DNA of 64,000 nucleotides. It comes from Pseudomonas pudica. Its GTDB lineage: Bacteria > Pseudomonadota > Gammaproteobacteria > Pseudomonadales > Pseudomonadaceae. A program made the position numbers and the translations under genes. This document shows positions 54,659-62,745 of this stretch, in pieces. The notes beneath the pieces are model-generated. The model ran no database searches and was not told where the DNA came from. It was given only the letters and a program-made list of their open reading frames with translations. How positions within the stretch are numbered: position 1 is the first letter of the stretch; every line of letters begins with the position of its first letter. Where the stretch lies: positions 1 to 64,000 of the forward strand of contig NZ_JADLJS010000021.1 of the NCBI RefSeq assembly GCF_015680405.1, written 5' to 3'.

Positions 54659-55549
54659 TCAGCGAACCGCCTTGATCGCCAGCACATTGCACAGCGGATG
54701 CTCCAGCACATGCGCCGTGGTCCCGCCCAGAAACGTCTGCATGGCGTCATGCCGGTGGCTGCCCATCACGATCACATCCGCCCGGCTGTGGCCGACGAAC
54801 TGGGCAATCGCCTTGATCGCGGCCCCTTCCAGGAAGTGCCTGCGTTCCAGCGGGATCTGGTGGTGGTCGCCCAGCCGGTTGAACGCTGCCCGCTGCGCGG
54901 TCCGCACGCTGGCATCGAAGCCGGGCATGGTCACAGTGCCGGCGCCGAAGTCGGCAATGTGGGTCTTGGCCGCGTCGCACACATGCAGCAGGTGCAGTTC
55001 GGCATTGCACTGCAGGGCCAGGGCATGAGCACAGTGGATCACCTGCTCATCCAGGTGCTCGCCGGCACCGTGGCTGTTCAGGTCCACTGCGGCGGCAATC
55101 TGCCGGGGCAGCGGCAGGCGGATATCACTGACCAGGTGCACGGCGACCGGGCTGTCCTTCAGCAACTGCCAGTCCAATGGCGTTACCAGCAGGCGCTTGA
55201 GCACCGGTTCGTGCTGCACGTCCTTGATCAGCAGGTCGCAACCCAGCCGTTCGACTCGCTCCAGCACGCTACCCAGCGGGTCGCGGGTCAGCAGCAGCTC
55301 GGTAGACACATCCAGGCCGGCGTTGGCCAATTGCTCGGCTTCGTCCGCCAACCATTGGCGGTTGTCGCTGAGCAGCCGTTCACGCTCGCGGCTATCGCTC
55401 ATCAAACCGAAGGTGTCGACATCGTCGACGAACACGTTGATATCCAGCAACGCACCGCTGGACTCCGCCAACGCCGCAGCGCGTTGCAGCGCCGGCGTGT
55501 GGCGCATCTGCGGGCCGAGCATGACGAACAGACGCTTGAACTGGCTCAT
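54659..55549 (-). CDS. Tandem universal stress protein
   Basis: This 296-aa cytoplasmic protein has two Usp domains. The second ends with the ATP-binding-type motif DVIVMGSHRHDAMQTFLGGT, then TAHVLEHPLCNVLAIK. The two-domain layout matches UspE-type proteins. The ribosome site GGAGGTG is strong. It probably responds to stress or anaerobic conditions. Confidence 0.92.
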   Translation of the reverse strand: MSQFKRLFVMLGPQMRHTPALQRAAALAESSGALLDINVFVDDVDTFGLMSDSRERERLLSDNRQWLADEAEQLANAGLDVSTELLLTRDPLGSVLERVERLGCDLLIKDVQHEPVLKRLLVTPLDWQLLKDSPVAVHLVSDIRLPLPRQIAAAVDLNSHGAGEHLDEQVIHCAHALALQCNAELHLLHVCDAAKTHIADFGAGTVTMPGFDASVRTAQRAAFNRLGDHHQIPLERRHFLEGAAIKAIAQFVGHSRADVIVMGSHRHDAMQTFLGGTTAHVLEHPLCNVLAIKAVR

Positions 55550-55696
55550 CTCACACCTCCACTTGTGGCAGCCCCCCGGTGATCTGGTCTTGTTCAGTCT
55601 AGACCGCGCGGGGCCGCATGGGCGGCCGATGGAGGCTGGCGCGGCACGGCGTGTCGGGTATTATGCGGGCCCCATCATTTTCACGAGGCCCGCCCC

Positions 55697-56488
55697 ATGT
55701 CCCTGAGTGCTGAACAGATCGGCGAATTCCGCGCCTTTGCCGAGCAACTGGCCGATGCTGCTGCCGTGGCGATCAAGCCATACTTTCGCGCCAGCCTGGA
55801 CGTCGAGGACAAGGGCGGGCGCCTTTACGACCCGGTGACCGTGGCCGACAAGGCAGCCGAGGACGCCATGCGCGAACTGATCCAGGCCCGCTATCCCGAC
55901 CATGGCATTCTCGGTGAAGAGGCCGGCGTGGCAGTGGGCAGCAGCCCACTGACCTGGGTGCTCGACCCGATCGACGGTACTCGCGCTTTCATCACCGGCC
56001 TGCCGCTGTGGGGCACGCTGATTGCCCTGAACGACGGCACGCGCCCGGTGGTCGGGGTGATGAACCAGCCGTTCACCGGCGAACGCTTTGTCGGCACACC
56101 GGAAGGCGCCTGGCGTAGCGGTACGCCATTGAAGACCCGCGCCTGTGCCGACCTGGCCTCGGCCACGCTGATGTGCACCACGCCGGACATGTTCGATACC
56201 GCCGCGCGCAAGGCTGCGTTCGAGGCCGTTGCCGGCAAGGCGCGCCTGATGCGCTACGGTGGCGACTGCTATGCCTACTGCATGCTGGCTTGCGGGTTTG
56301 TCGACGTGATCGTCGAGGCGAGCCTGCAGCCTTATGACGTGCAGGCGCTGATGCCGATCATCGAAGGGGCGGGCGGGGTGATCACGGCGTGGGATGGCAG
56401 CAGTGCGCAGAACGGCGGGTGTGTAGTGGCCTGTGGTGACCCGGCGCTGCATGCGCAGGTGGTGGAGATGTTGCGTCACGCCATGTGA
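55697..56488 (+). CDS. Inositol-monophosphatase family, histidinol-phosphatase-like
   Basis: This 263-aa member of the IMPase superfamily has metal ligands in GILGEEAG and DPIDGTRAF (Asp90, Asp93), with the second aspartate set in QALMPIIEGAGG and AWDGSSA. Its resemblance to the HisN-type histidinol-phosphate phosphatases is strong (TGLPLWGTLIALNDG). It could serve histidine synthesis or act on another phosphoester. Confidence 0.88.
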   Translation: MSLSAEQIGEFRAFAEQLADAAAVAIKPYFRASLDVEDKGGRLYDPVTVADKAAEDAMRELIQARYPDHGILGEEAGVAVGSSPLTWVLDPIDGTRAFITGLPLWGTLIALNDGTRPVVGVMNQPFTGERFVGTPEGAWRSGTPLKTRACADLASATLMCTTPDMFDTAARKAAFEAVAGKARLMRYGGDCYAYCMLACGFVDVIVEASLQPYDVQALMPIIEGAGGVITAWDGSSAQNGGCVVACGDPALHAQVVEMLRHAM

Positions 56489-56505
56489 TTCATGTGTTGC
56501 CTGCG

Positions 56506-56604
56506 CCGGCCTCTTCGCGGGTAAACCCGCTCCCACAGGTACTGCACAGTTTTCAGGGTTTGCGGTGATCCTGTGGGAGCGGGTTTACCCGCGAAGAGGC
56601 CGGT
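56506..56604. repeat. REP pair
   Basis: CGGCCTCTTCGCGGGTAAAC and the inverse GTTTACCCGCGAAGAGGCCG are inverted about 50 bp apart, between the phosphatase and lipoprotein genes. Confidence 0.88.
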
Positions 56605-56713
56605 ACAGGCTTACTATCTTCCCAATCACCGCACTTTTTCCAATTTCCGGGCTCTATGCTTGGCCAGGCCACACTGATCCCCGGTGCGGCCGCCGAATAT
56701 CGACCCGGTGCCG

Positions 56714-57445
56714 ATGGTTGCAAGCAAGCCCATATTCTTCCCCCGCCTGCTATTGGCAGGCACCTTCGCATGCCTGTGCGCCTGCACTCAGCAGCAGGGA
56801 CGCGACATGGTCAACCAGCTTGGCAACGGCAAGCCCAGCGAACTGTTCCAGACCAGCGTCGATCGCCTGGCCACGCTGTCCATGCGCGACAACCTGCAGA
56901 GCTTGTACCTGTTGATGAACAAGCTGTACCTGCGCAACCCCAACCAGTGGAAGCTGTCCGGCTACGTGGATGCTGCCACTGCCGAGCGGCAGATCCGTAT
57001 CGCCATCGAACAACGCCAGCCCTTGGCGCAACTGGGCAACCGTCGCGACCTGGCAGCCTTGAGCTACGCCCTGAGCCCCGAATTTCGTGGTGACCGGGTC
57101 GGCGCCTTCATCTACGCCATCGGCAGCATGCTGATCACCGCGCACGGCGGCCGTACCGAGTTCTACATGACCGATACCATCGACCCGCTGTTCGTCAATA
57201 ACGCGGCGCGCAATATCGAGAAGGCCACCTGGATGTTGAGCCAGCGGCAGGATGCCAATGGCGTGCTGCTGTTGTTCTCCAACGAAATCTCGGAAGAGGG
57301 CAGCAACCTGAGTTTTGCCGTGGAGTTCGGCAAGATCGTGGCTCGGCTGGACTTGCTGGCGGAATTGCTGGACGAGCGATACAGGCGTATTGGGTTGAAT
57401 TATGCGCAAAGCTTGCTGCTGATGAACTTCCTGCCTGTACAGTGA
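56714..57445 (+). CDS. Hypothetical lipoprotein
   Basis: This protein is 243 aa from ATG 56714; an in-frame GTG at 56684 exists. It has a lipoprotein-type signal (LLLAGTFACLCACTQQQG). The mature domain is helical with no motif I recognise. It is free-standing upstream of benR. Only a partial REP piece and a GATCCCG-free gap lie between it and benR. Confidence 0.8.
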   Translation: MVASKPIFFPRLLLAGTFACLCACTQQQGRDMVNQLGNGKPSELFQTSVDRLATLSMRDNLQSLYLLMNKLYLRNPNQWKLSGYVDAATAERQIRIAIEQRQPLAQLGNRRDLAALSYALSPEFRGDRVGAFIYAIGSMLITAHGGRTEFYMTDTIDPLFVNNAARNIEKATWMLSQRQDANGVLLLFSNEISEEGSNLSFAVEFGKIVARLDLLAELLDERYRRIGLNYAQSLLLMNFLPVQ

Positions 57446-57740
57446 CGTGAGCGGTTTCGGGAATTCTGGGTAACCTGTACCGGCCTCTTCGCGGCGCAGA
57501 ATAATACCGTTCGATAAACGAACGCGGCCCCTGTCCCGTCTGTCCGCTATCCGCCCATCCATTCCCAAGGCCGCATTGCCCAACCCCCGGCTTTTTGCTT
57601 AAGTGTGCCCATCCACCGGTTGTCGCCTGCCCCCGTGAACCGCAACCGGCTCGATAGAATGACCGTGACGACCGCAACCACAGCCCACCGGGCGGTAGGG
57701 AGCGGCAACCAGAACAATAACGATACCGAGTGCCTTGCCT
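57446..57740. other. Gap upstream of benR
   Basis: These 295 bp hold a half REP (CCGGCCTCTTCGCGG near 57480-57495) and no convincing ORF. The benR promoter must lie here; I cannot place its boxes. Confidence 0.4.
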
Positions 57741-58697
57741 ATGGAAAGCTGCCTGCTGAGCGAGCGCAGTAGCGTGTTTCATCACGCCGACCCTTATGCT
57801 GTGTCTGATTATGTCAACCAGCATGTAGGCCAGCATTGCATCGGCTTGTCCCGCACCACTCATCCGCAAGCCAGCCTCAGCCACCGCAAGTTCGCTGAGT
57901 TGGACCTGTGCCGCATCAGCTACGGCGGCAGCGTGCGCGTTACCTCGCCGGCACTGGAAACCATCTACCACCTGCAGGTACTGCTGAACGGCAACTGCCT
58001 GTGGCGTGGGCACAAGCGCGAGCATCACCTGGTGCCGGGCGAGCTGTTGCTGATCAACCCCGACGACCCGGTTGACCTGACTTATTCGGAGGACTGCGAA
58101 AAGTTCATCCTCAAGGTGCCGACCCGGCTACTGGATTCGATCTGCGACGAACAACGCTGGCACCGCCCCGATGGCGGGGTGCGGTTCTTGCGCAACCATT
58201 ACCGGCTGGACGAGCTGGATGGGTTCGTCAACCTGCTGGCGATGGTCTGCCAGGAGGCAGAGGTGAGCGATTCGCTGCCCAGGGTGCAGGGCCATTACAG
58301 CCAGATCGTAGCCAGCAAGCTGCTGACCCTGATGAGCACCAATATCCGCCGCGAAAGCCTGTGTTCGCCGGGCGCAAGCCTTGAACGGATCATCGACCAC
58401 ATCGACCGCAACCTGAAGCTTGAACTGACAGCTGAAGCGCTGGCGGAGCAGGCGTGCATGAGCCTGCGCTCCTTGTATGCATTGTTTGACCGGCATCTGC
58501 AGACCACACCCAAGCAGTATGTGCGCCAGCGCAAGCTGGAGCAGGTACACGCCTGCCTGGCTGATGCCAGTTGCGCGGTACGCAGCGTGACCGAACTGGC
58601 CATGGATTATGGCTTCATGCACCTGGGGCGGTTTTCCGAGGTGTATCGGCAGCAGTTTGGCGAGTTGCCCTCGGAAACCTTGCGAAATCGGCGCTGA
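57741..58697 (+). CDS. benR: BenR, AraC/XylS-family activator of ben genes
   Basis: This 318-aa regulator has an N-terminal benzoate-sensing domain of the XylS/BenR type (ESCLLSERSSVFHHADPYAV) and a C-terminal pair of HTH motifs (LTAEALAEQACMSLRSLYAL, then VTELAMDYGFMHLGRFSEVYR). ATG 57741 is the family start; TTG 57735 is in-frame. It sits directly upstream of benA. Paired TGCA-N6-GGATA-type sites upstream of benA fit its known recognition. Confidence 0.95.
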   Translation: MESCLLSERSSVFHHADPYAVSDYVNQHVGQHCIGLSRTTHPQASLSHRKFAELDLCRISYGGSVRVTSPALETIYHLQVLLNGNCLWRGHKREHHLVPGELLLINPDDPVDLTYSEDCEKFILKVPTRLLDSICDEQRWHRPDGGVRFLRNHYRLDELDGFVNLLAMVCQEAEVSDSLPRVQGHYSQIVASKLLTLMSTNIRRESLCSPGASLERIIDHIDRNLKLELTAEALAEQACMSLRSLYALFDRHLQTTPKQYVRQRKLEQVHACLADASCAVRSVTELAMDYGFMHLGRFSEVYRQQFGELPSETLRNRR

Positions 58698-58702
58698 GCC
58701 GC

Positions 58703-58738
58703 ACCGGCCTCTTCGCGGGTGAACCCGCGCCCACAGGG
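58703..58738. repeat. Single REP unit between benR and benA
   Basis: CACCGGCCTCTTCGCGGGTG followed by AACCCGCGCCCACAGG. It is upstream of the BenR sites and may terminate benR transcription. Confidence 0.82.
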
Positions 58739-58757
58739 CCCCGCAGAAACACCAACT

Positions 58758-58793
58758 TGCACAAAACGGATAGCACCGCGCACAAACCGGATA
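58758..58793 (+). promoter_or_regulatory. BenR operator pair of the benA promoter
   Basis: TGCA-N6-GGATA (58758-58772) is followed 21 bp on by CGCA-N6-GGATA (58779-58793). They are direct repeats matching the XylS/BenR site TGCA-N6-GGNTA. A weak -10-like TAACCT lies at 58815-58820, so the second site would overlap the -35. Confidence 0.75.
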
Positions 58794-58856
58794 TTCCCAC
58801 CCAATACCAATCCCTAACCTGACCAGGTCTAAACAATAACAAGGGAGACCCTGGCC

Positions 58857-60215
58857 ATGTCCCTGGGATTCGACTACCTCAATGCCTTGCTCGAGGACGA
58901 CCGTGAAAAGGGCATCTACCGCTGCAAGCGCGAGATGTTCACCGACCCACGCCTGTTCGACCTGGAGATGAAACACATCTTCGAGGGCAACTGGATCTAC
59001 CTGGCCCATGAAAGCCAGATCCCCGAGAAAAACGACTTCCTCACCCTGACCATGGGGCGCCAGCCGATCTTCATCGCGCGCAACAAGGACGGTGAGCTCA
59101 ATGCCTTCCTCAACGCCTGCAGCCACCGCGGCGCCATGCTCTGCCGGCACAAGCGCGGCAACCGCTCCAGCTACACCTGCCCGTTCCACGGCTGGACCTT
59201 CAACAACAGCGGCAAGCTGCTCAAGGTCAAAGACCCCAGCAACGCCGGCTACCCCGACAGCTTCAACTGCGACGGCTCCCACGACCTGACCAAGGTGGCG
59301 CGCTTCGAGTCGTACCGTGGCTTCCTGTTCGGCAGCCTGAATGCCGACGTCAAGCCGCTGGTCGAGCACCTGGGCGAGTCGGCCAAGATCATCGACATGA
59401 TCGTCGACCAGTCGCCGGAAGGCCTGGAAGTGCTGCGCGGTGCCAGCTCGTACATCTACGAAGGCAACTGGAAGCTCACTGCCGAGAACGGCGCCGACGG
59501 CTACCACGTCAGTTCCGTGCACTGGAACTACGCCGCCACCCAGAACCAGCGCAAGCAGCGCGAGGCGGGTGAAGAGATCAAGACCATGAGCGCCGGCGCC
59601 TGGGCCAAGCAGGGCGGTGGCTTCTACTCCTTCGACCACGGCCACCTGCTGCTGTGGACCCGCTGGGCCAACCCCGAGGACCGCCCGGCCTACGAGCGCC
59701 GTGACCAGCTGGCCGCCGACTTCGGCCAGGCCCGTGCCGACTGGATGATCGAGAACTCGCGCAACCTGTGCCTGTACCCGAACGTGTACCTGATGGACCA
59801 GTTCAGCTCGCAGATCCGCATCGCCCGGCCGATTTCGGTGAACAAGACCGAAATCACCATCTACTGCATCGCGCCGAAAGGCGAGAGCGCCGATGCCCGC
59901 GCCAAACGCATTCGCCAGTACGAAGACTTCTTCAACGTCAGCGGCATGGCCACCCCGGACGACCTGGAAGAGTTCCGCTCGTGCCAGACCGGCTACGGCG
60001 GCGGCACCGGCTGGAACGACATGTCCCGCGGCGCGGCGCACTGGGTGGAAGGCGCCGACGAAGCGGCCAGGGAAATCGAGCTCAAGCCGCTGCTGTCCGG
60101 CGTACGCACCGAGGACGAAGGCCTGTTCGTGCTGCAGCACAAGTACTGGCAGGACACCATGATCCAGGCGCTGAAGGACGAACAGCAACTGATCCCCGTG
60201 GAGGCCGTGCAATGA
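58857..60215 (+). CDS. benA: Benzoate 1,2-dioxygenase large subunit
   Basis: This 452-aa Rieske oxygenase alpha subunit has the Rieske cluster motif [16 protein letters not shown] then CPFHGW, and mononuclear-iron ligands in [12 protein letters not shown] and the later Asp. It converts benzoate to the cis-diol (with BenB and BenC). An AAGGGAG ribosome site precedes ATG 58857. Its stop overlaps the benB start. Confidence 0.96.
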   Translation: MSLGFDYLNALLEDDREKGIYRCKREMFTDPRLFDLEMKHIFEGNWIYLAHESQIPEKNDFLTLTMGRQPIFIARNKDGELNAFLNACSHRGAMLCRHKRGNRSSYTCPFHGWTFNNSGKLLKVKDPSNAGYPDSFNCDGSHDLTKVARFESYRGFLFGSLNADVKPLVEHLGESAKIIDMIVDQSPEGLEVLRGASSYIYEGNWKLTAENGADGYHVSSVHWNYAATQNQRKQREAGEEIKTMSAGAWAKQGGGFYSFDHGHLLLWTRWANPEDRPAYERRDQLAADFGQARADWMIENSRNLCLYPNVYLMDQFSSQIRIARPISVNKTEITIYCIAPKGESADARAKRIRQYEDFFNVSGMATPDDLEEFRSCQTGYGGGTGWNDMSRGAAHWVEGADEAAREIELKPLLSGVRTEDEGLFVLQHKYWQDTMIQALKDEQQLIPVEAVQ

Positions 60216-60697
60216 GCCTGTATGAAACCGTGCGCGACTTCCTCTACCGCGAAGCGCGCTACCTGGACGATGCCCAGTGGGACCAGTGGCTGGAGCTGTA
60301 CGCCAGCGACGCCAGCTTCTGGATGCCGAGCTGGGACGATGACGACACCCTTACCGAAGACCCACAAAGCGAAATCTCGCTGATCTGGTACGGCAACCGC
60401 GGCGGCCTGGAAGATCGGGTGTTCCGCATCAAGACCGAGCGCTCCAGTGCGACCGTGCCCGACACCCGTACCTCGCACAACATCAGCAACATCGAGATCG
60501 TCGAGCAGGCCGAGGGCAGCTGCCAGGTGCGGTTCAACTGGCACACCCTGAGCTTCCGCTACAAGACTACCGACAGTTACTTCGGCACCAGCTTCTACAC
60601 CCTCGACCTGCGCGGCGAGCAGCCGCTGATCAAGGCCAAGAAAGTGGTGTTGAAGAACGACTACGTGCGCCAGGTCATCGACATCTACCACATCTGA
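60212..60697 (+). CDS. benB: Benzoate 1,2-dioxygenase small subunit
   Basis: This 161-aa beta subunit of the ring-hydroxylating dioxygenase starts at ATG 60212 inside the benA stop (ATGA). It shows the family pattern [20 protein letters not shown] and ends [10 protein letters not shown]. It forms the alpha3beta3 oxygenase with BenA. Confidence 0.96.
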   Translation: MSLYETVRDFLYREARYLDDAQWDQWLELYASDASFWMPSWDDDDTLTEDPQSEISLIWYGNRGGLEDRVFRIKTERSSATVPDTRTSHNISNIEIVEQAEGSCQVRFNWHTLSFRYKTTDSYFGTSFYTLDLRGEQPLIKAKKVVLKNDYVRQVIDIYHI

Positions 60698-60769
60698 TCC
60701 AGGGTTTTGCGAGCGCTGCCCGGTGCGTCCTGCGACGCGCCGTGGCCCGGCTCGCCCGCGAGGTGCAAC

Positions 60770-61780
60770 ATGAGCTACCAGATCGCACTGAATTTCGAAG
60801 ACGGGGTGACCCGCTTCATCGAGGCCACCGGTCATGAAACCGTGGCCGATGCCGCCTACCGTCAGGGCATCAACATCCCGCTGGACTGCCGCGATGGCGC
60901 CTGCGGTACCTGCAAGTGCAAGGCCGAGTCCGGGCGTTACGACCTGGGCGACAACTTCATCGAAGATGCCCTGAGCGAAGACGAAGTCGCCGAAGGCTAC
61001 GTACTGACCTGCCAGATGCGCGCTGAAAGCGACTGTGTCATCCGCATCCCGGCCTCGTCGCAGCTGTGCAAGACCGAGCAGGCCAGTTTCAAGGCCGCCA
61101 TCAGCGATGTCCGCCAGCTGTCGGCCAGCACCATTGCCCTGTCGATCAAGGGCGAGGCCCTCAGCCGCCTGGCCTTCCTGCCGGGGCAATATGTCAACCT
61201 CAAGGTGCCGGGCAGCGAGCAGAGCCGCGCCTATTCGTTCAGTTCGCTGCAGAAGGACGGCGAGGTCAGCTTCCTGATCCGCAACGTGCCGGGCGGGCTG
61301 ATGAGCAACTTTCTGACCAACCTGGCCAAGGCCGGCGACAGCATGACCCTGGCCGGGCCGCTGGGCAGTTTCTACCTGCGGCCGATCCAGCGCCCACTGC
61401 TGTTGCTGGCTGGTGGCACCGGCCTGGCGCCGTTCACGGCGATGCTGGAGAAGATCGCCGAGCAGGGCAGCGAGCACCCGCTGCACCTGATCTACGGCGT
61501 GACCAACGACTTCGACCTGGTCGAGCTCGACCGCCTGCAGGCGCTGGCGGCGCGCATCCCCAACTTCACCTTCAGCGCCTGCGTGGCCAACCCGGACAGC
61601 CAGTACCCGCGCAAGGGCTACGTGACCCAGCACATCGAACCGCGCCACCTCAACGACGGCGATGTGGATGTGTACCTGTGCGGCCCGCCACCAATGGTGG
61701 AGGCGGTCAGCCAGTACGTGCGCGAGCAGGGCATTACCCCGGCGAACTTCTACTACGAGAAGTTCGCGGCGGCGGCCTGA
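60770..61780 (+). CDS. benC: Benzoate 1,2-dioxygenase electron-transfer component
   Basis: This 336-aa reductase has an N-terminal plant-type [2Fe-2S] ferredoxin domain (CRDGACGTCKCKAESG), then an FAD domain (RAYSFSS) and an NAD domain (LLLAGGTGLAPFTAML). It passes electrons from NADH to BenA. ATG 60770 follows GCGAGGTG. A REP pair separates it from benD. Confidence 0.96.
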   Translation: MSYQIALNFEDGVTRFIEATGHETVADAAYRQGINIPLDCRDGACGTCKCKAESGRYDLGDNFIEDALSEDEVAEGYVLTCQMRAESDCVIRIPASSQLCKTEQASFKAAISDVRQLSASTIALSIKGEALSRLAFLPGQYVNLKVPGSEQSRAYSFSSLQKDGEVSFLIRNVPGGLMSNFLTNLAKAGDSMTLAGPLGSFYLRPIQRPLLLLAGGTGLAPFTAMLEKIAEQGSEHPLHLIYGVTNDFDLVELDRLQALAARIPNFTFSACVANPDSQYPRKGYVTQHIEPRHLNDGDVDVYLCGPPPMVEAVSQYVREQGITPANFYYEKFAAAA

Positions 61781-61807
61781 TTCCTTTTATTCCAAGTAAT
61801 ACGCCGA

Positions 61808-61899
61808 CCCTGTGGGAGCGGGCGTGCCCGCGAAGAGGCCAGCAGGTTCAACAACTTTGTCTGGTCGGACGCATTCGCGGGCATGCCCGCTCCCACAGG
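61808..61899. repeat. REP pair inside the ben operon
   Basis: CCTGTGGGAGCGGGCGTGCC and the inverse GGCATGCCCGCTCCCACAGG lie between benC and benD, in a 145-bp gap that is larger than the gaps between benA, benB and benC. Confidence 0.87.
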
Positions 61900-61925
61900 A
61901 ACTGTGGCGAACCGGAGAGATGGAT

Positions 61926-62687
61926 ATGAACAACCGATTCCAAGGCAAGGTCGCCATGGTCACCGGTGCCGCCCAGGGCATCGGCCGTGGCGTGTGCTGG
62001 CGGCTCAAGGCCGAAGGCGCACAGGTGGTCGCGGTAGACCGCTCCGAACTGGTTCACGAACTGGCCGGCGAGGGCATGCTCACCCTCACCGCCGACCTGG
62101 AACAACACGGCGACTGCACCCGGGTCATGGCCAGCGCGGTTGAAGCATTCGGCCGCCTCGACATCCTGGTCAACAATGTCGGCGGCACCATCTGGGCCAA
62201 GCCCTTCGAACACTACGAAGTGGACCAGATCGAAGCCGAAGTACGCCGCTCGTTGTTCCCCACCTTGTGGTGCTGCCATGCCGCTCTGCCGTACATGCTC
62301 GAACGCGGCAGCGGCGCCATCGTCAACGTCTCGTCCATCGCCACCCGTGGCGTCAACCGAGTGCCCTATGGCGCGGCCAAGGGCGGCGTCAACGCGCTGA
62401 CTGCGTGCCTGGCCTTCGAAACCGCCGGCCGGGGCATCCGGGTCAACGCCACCGCTCCCGGCGGCACCGAAGCGCCACCCCGGCGCGTGCCGCGCAACAC
62501 CGCCGAGCAGACCGAACAGGAAAGGCACTGGTACCAGCAGATCGTCGACCAGACCCTCGACAGCAGCCTGATGCACCGCTACGGCAGCATCGACGAGCAG
62601 GTGGGCGCGATCCTGTTCCTGGCTTCCGACGAAGCCTCGTACATCACCGGCGTGACCTTGCCGGTAGGGGGCGGCGACCTCGGCTGA
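61926..62687 (+). CDS. benD: Benzoate cis-diol dehydrogenase
   Basis: This 253-aa SDR has the cofactor motif VTGAAQGIG and the Tyr-x3-Lys of VPYGAAKGGVN. It oxidises the benzoate cis-diol to catechol with CO2 release. ATG 61926 has GGAGAG 7 bp upstream; ATG 61920 is in-frame but too close. Confidence 0.95.
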   Translation: MNNRFQGKVAMVTGAAQGIGRGVCWRLKAEGAQVVAVDRSELVHELAGEGMLTLTADLEQHGDCTRVMASAVEAFGRLDILVNNVGGTIWAKPFEHYEVDQIEAEVRRSLFPTLWCCHAALPYMLERGSGAIVNVSSIATRGVNRVPYGAAKGGVNALTACLAFETAGRGIRVNATAPGGTEAPPRRVPRNTAEQTEQERHWYQQIVDQTLDSSLMHRYGSIDEQVGAILFLASDEASYITGVTLPVGGGDLG

Positions 62688-62745
62688 GCGACACCCACAA
62701 GGCAAAGAGCTTTCTTTCACAACAAAAACAAGAGCGACAGATGCC

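Noticed and set aside
58128..60212. Minus-strand ORF of 694 codons opposite benR/benA
   Set aside because: It crosses two real genes, a REP and the BenR sites; clear shadow.
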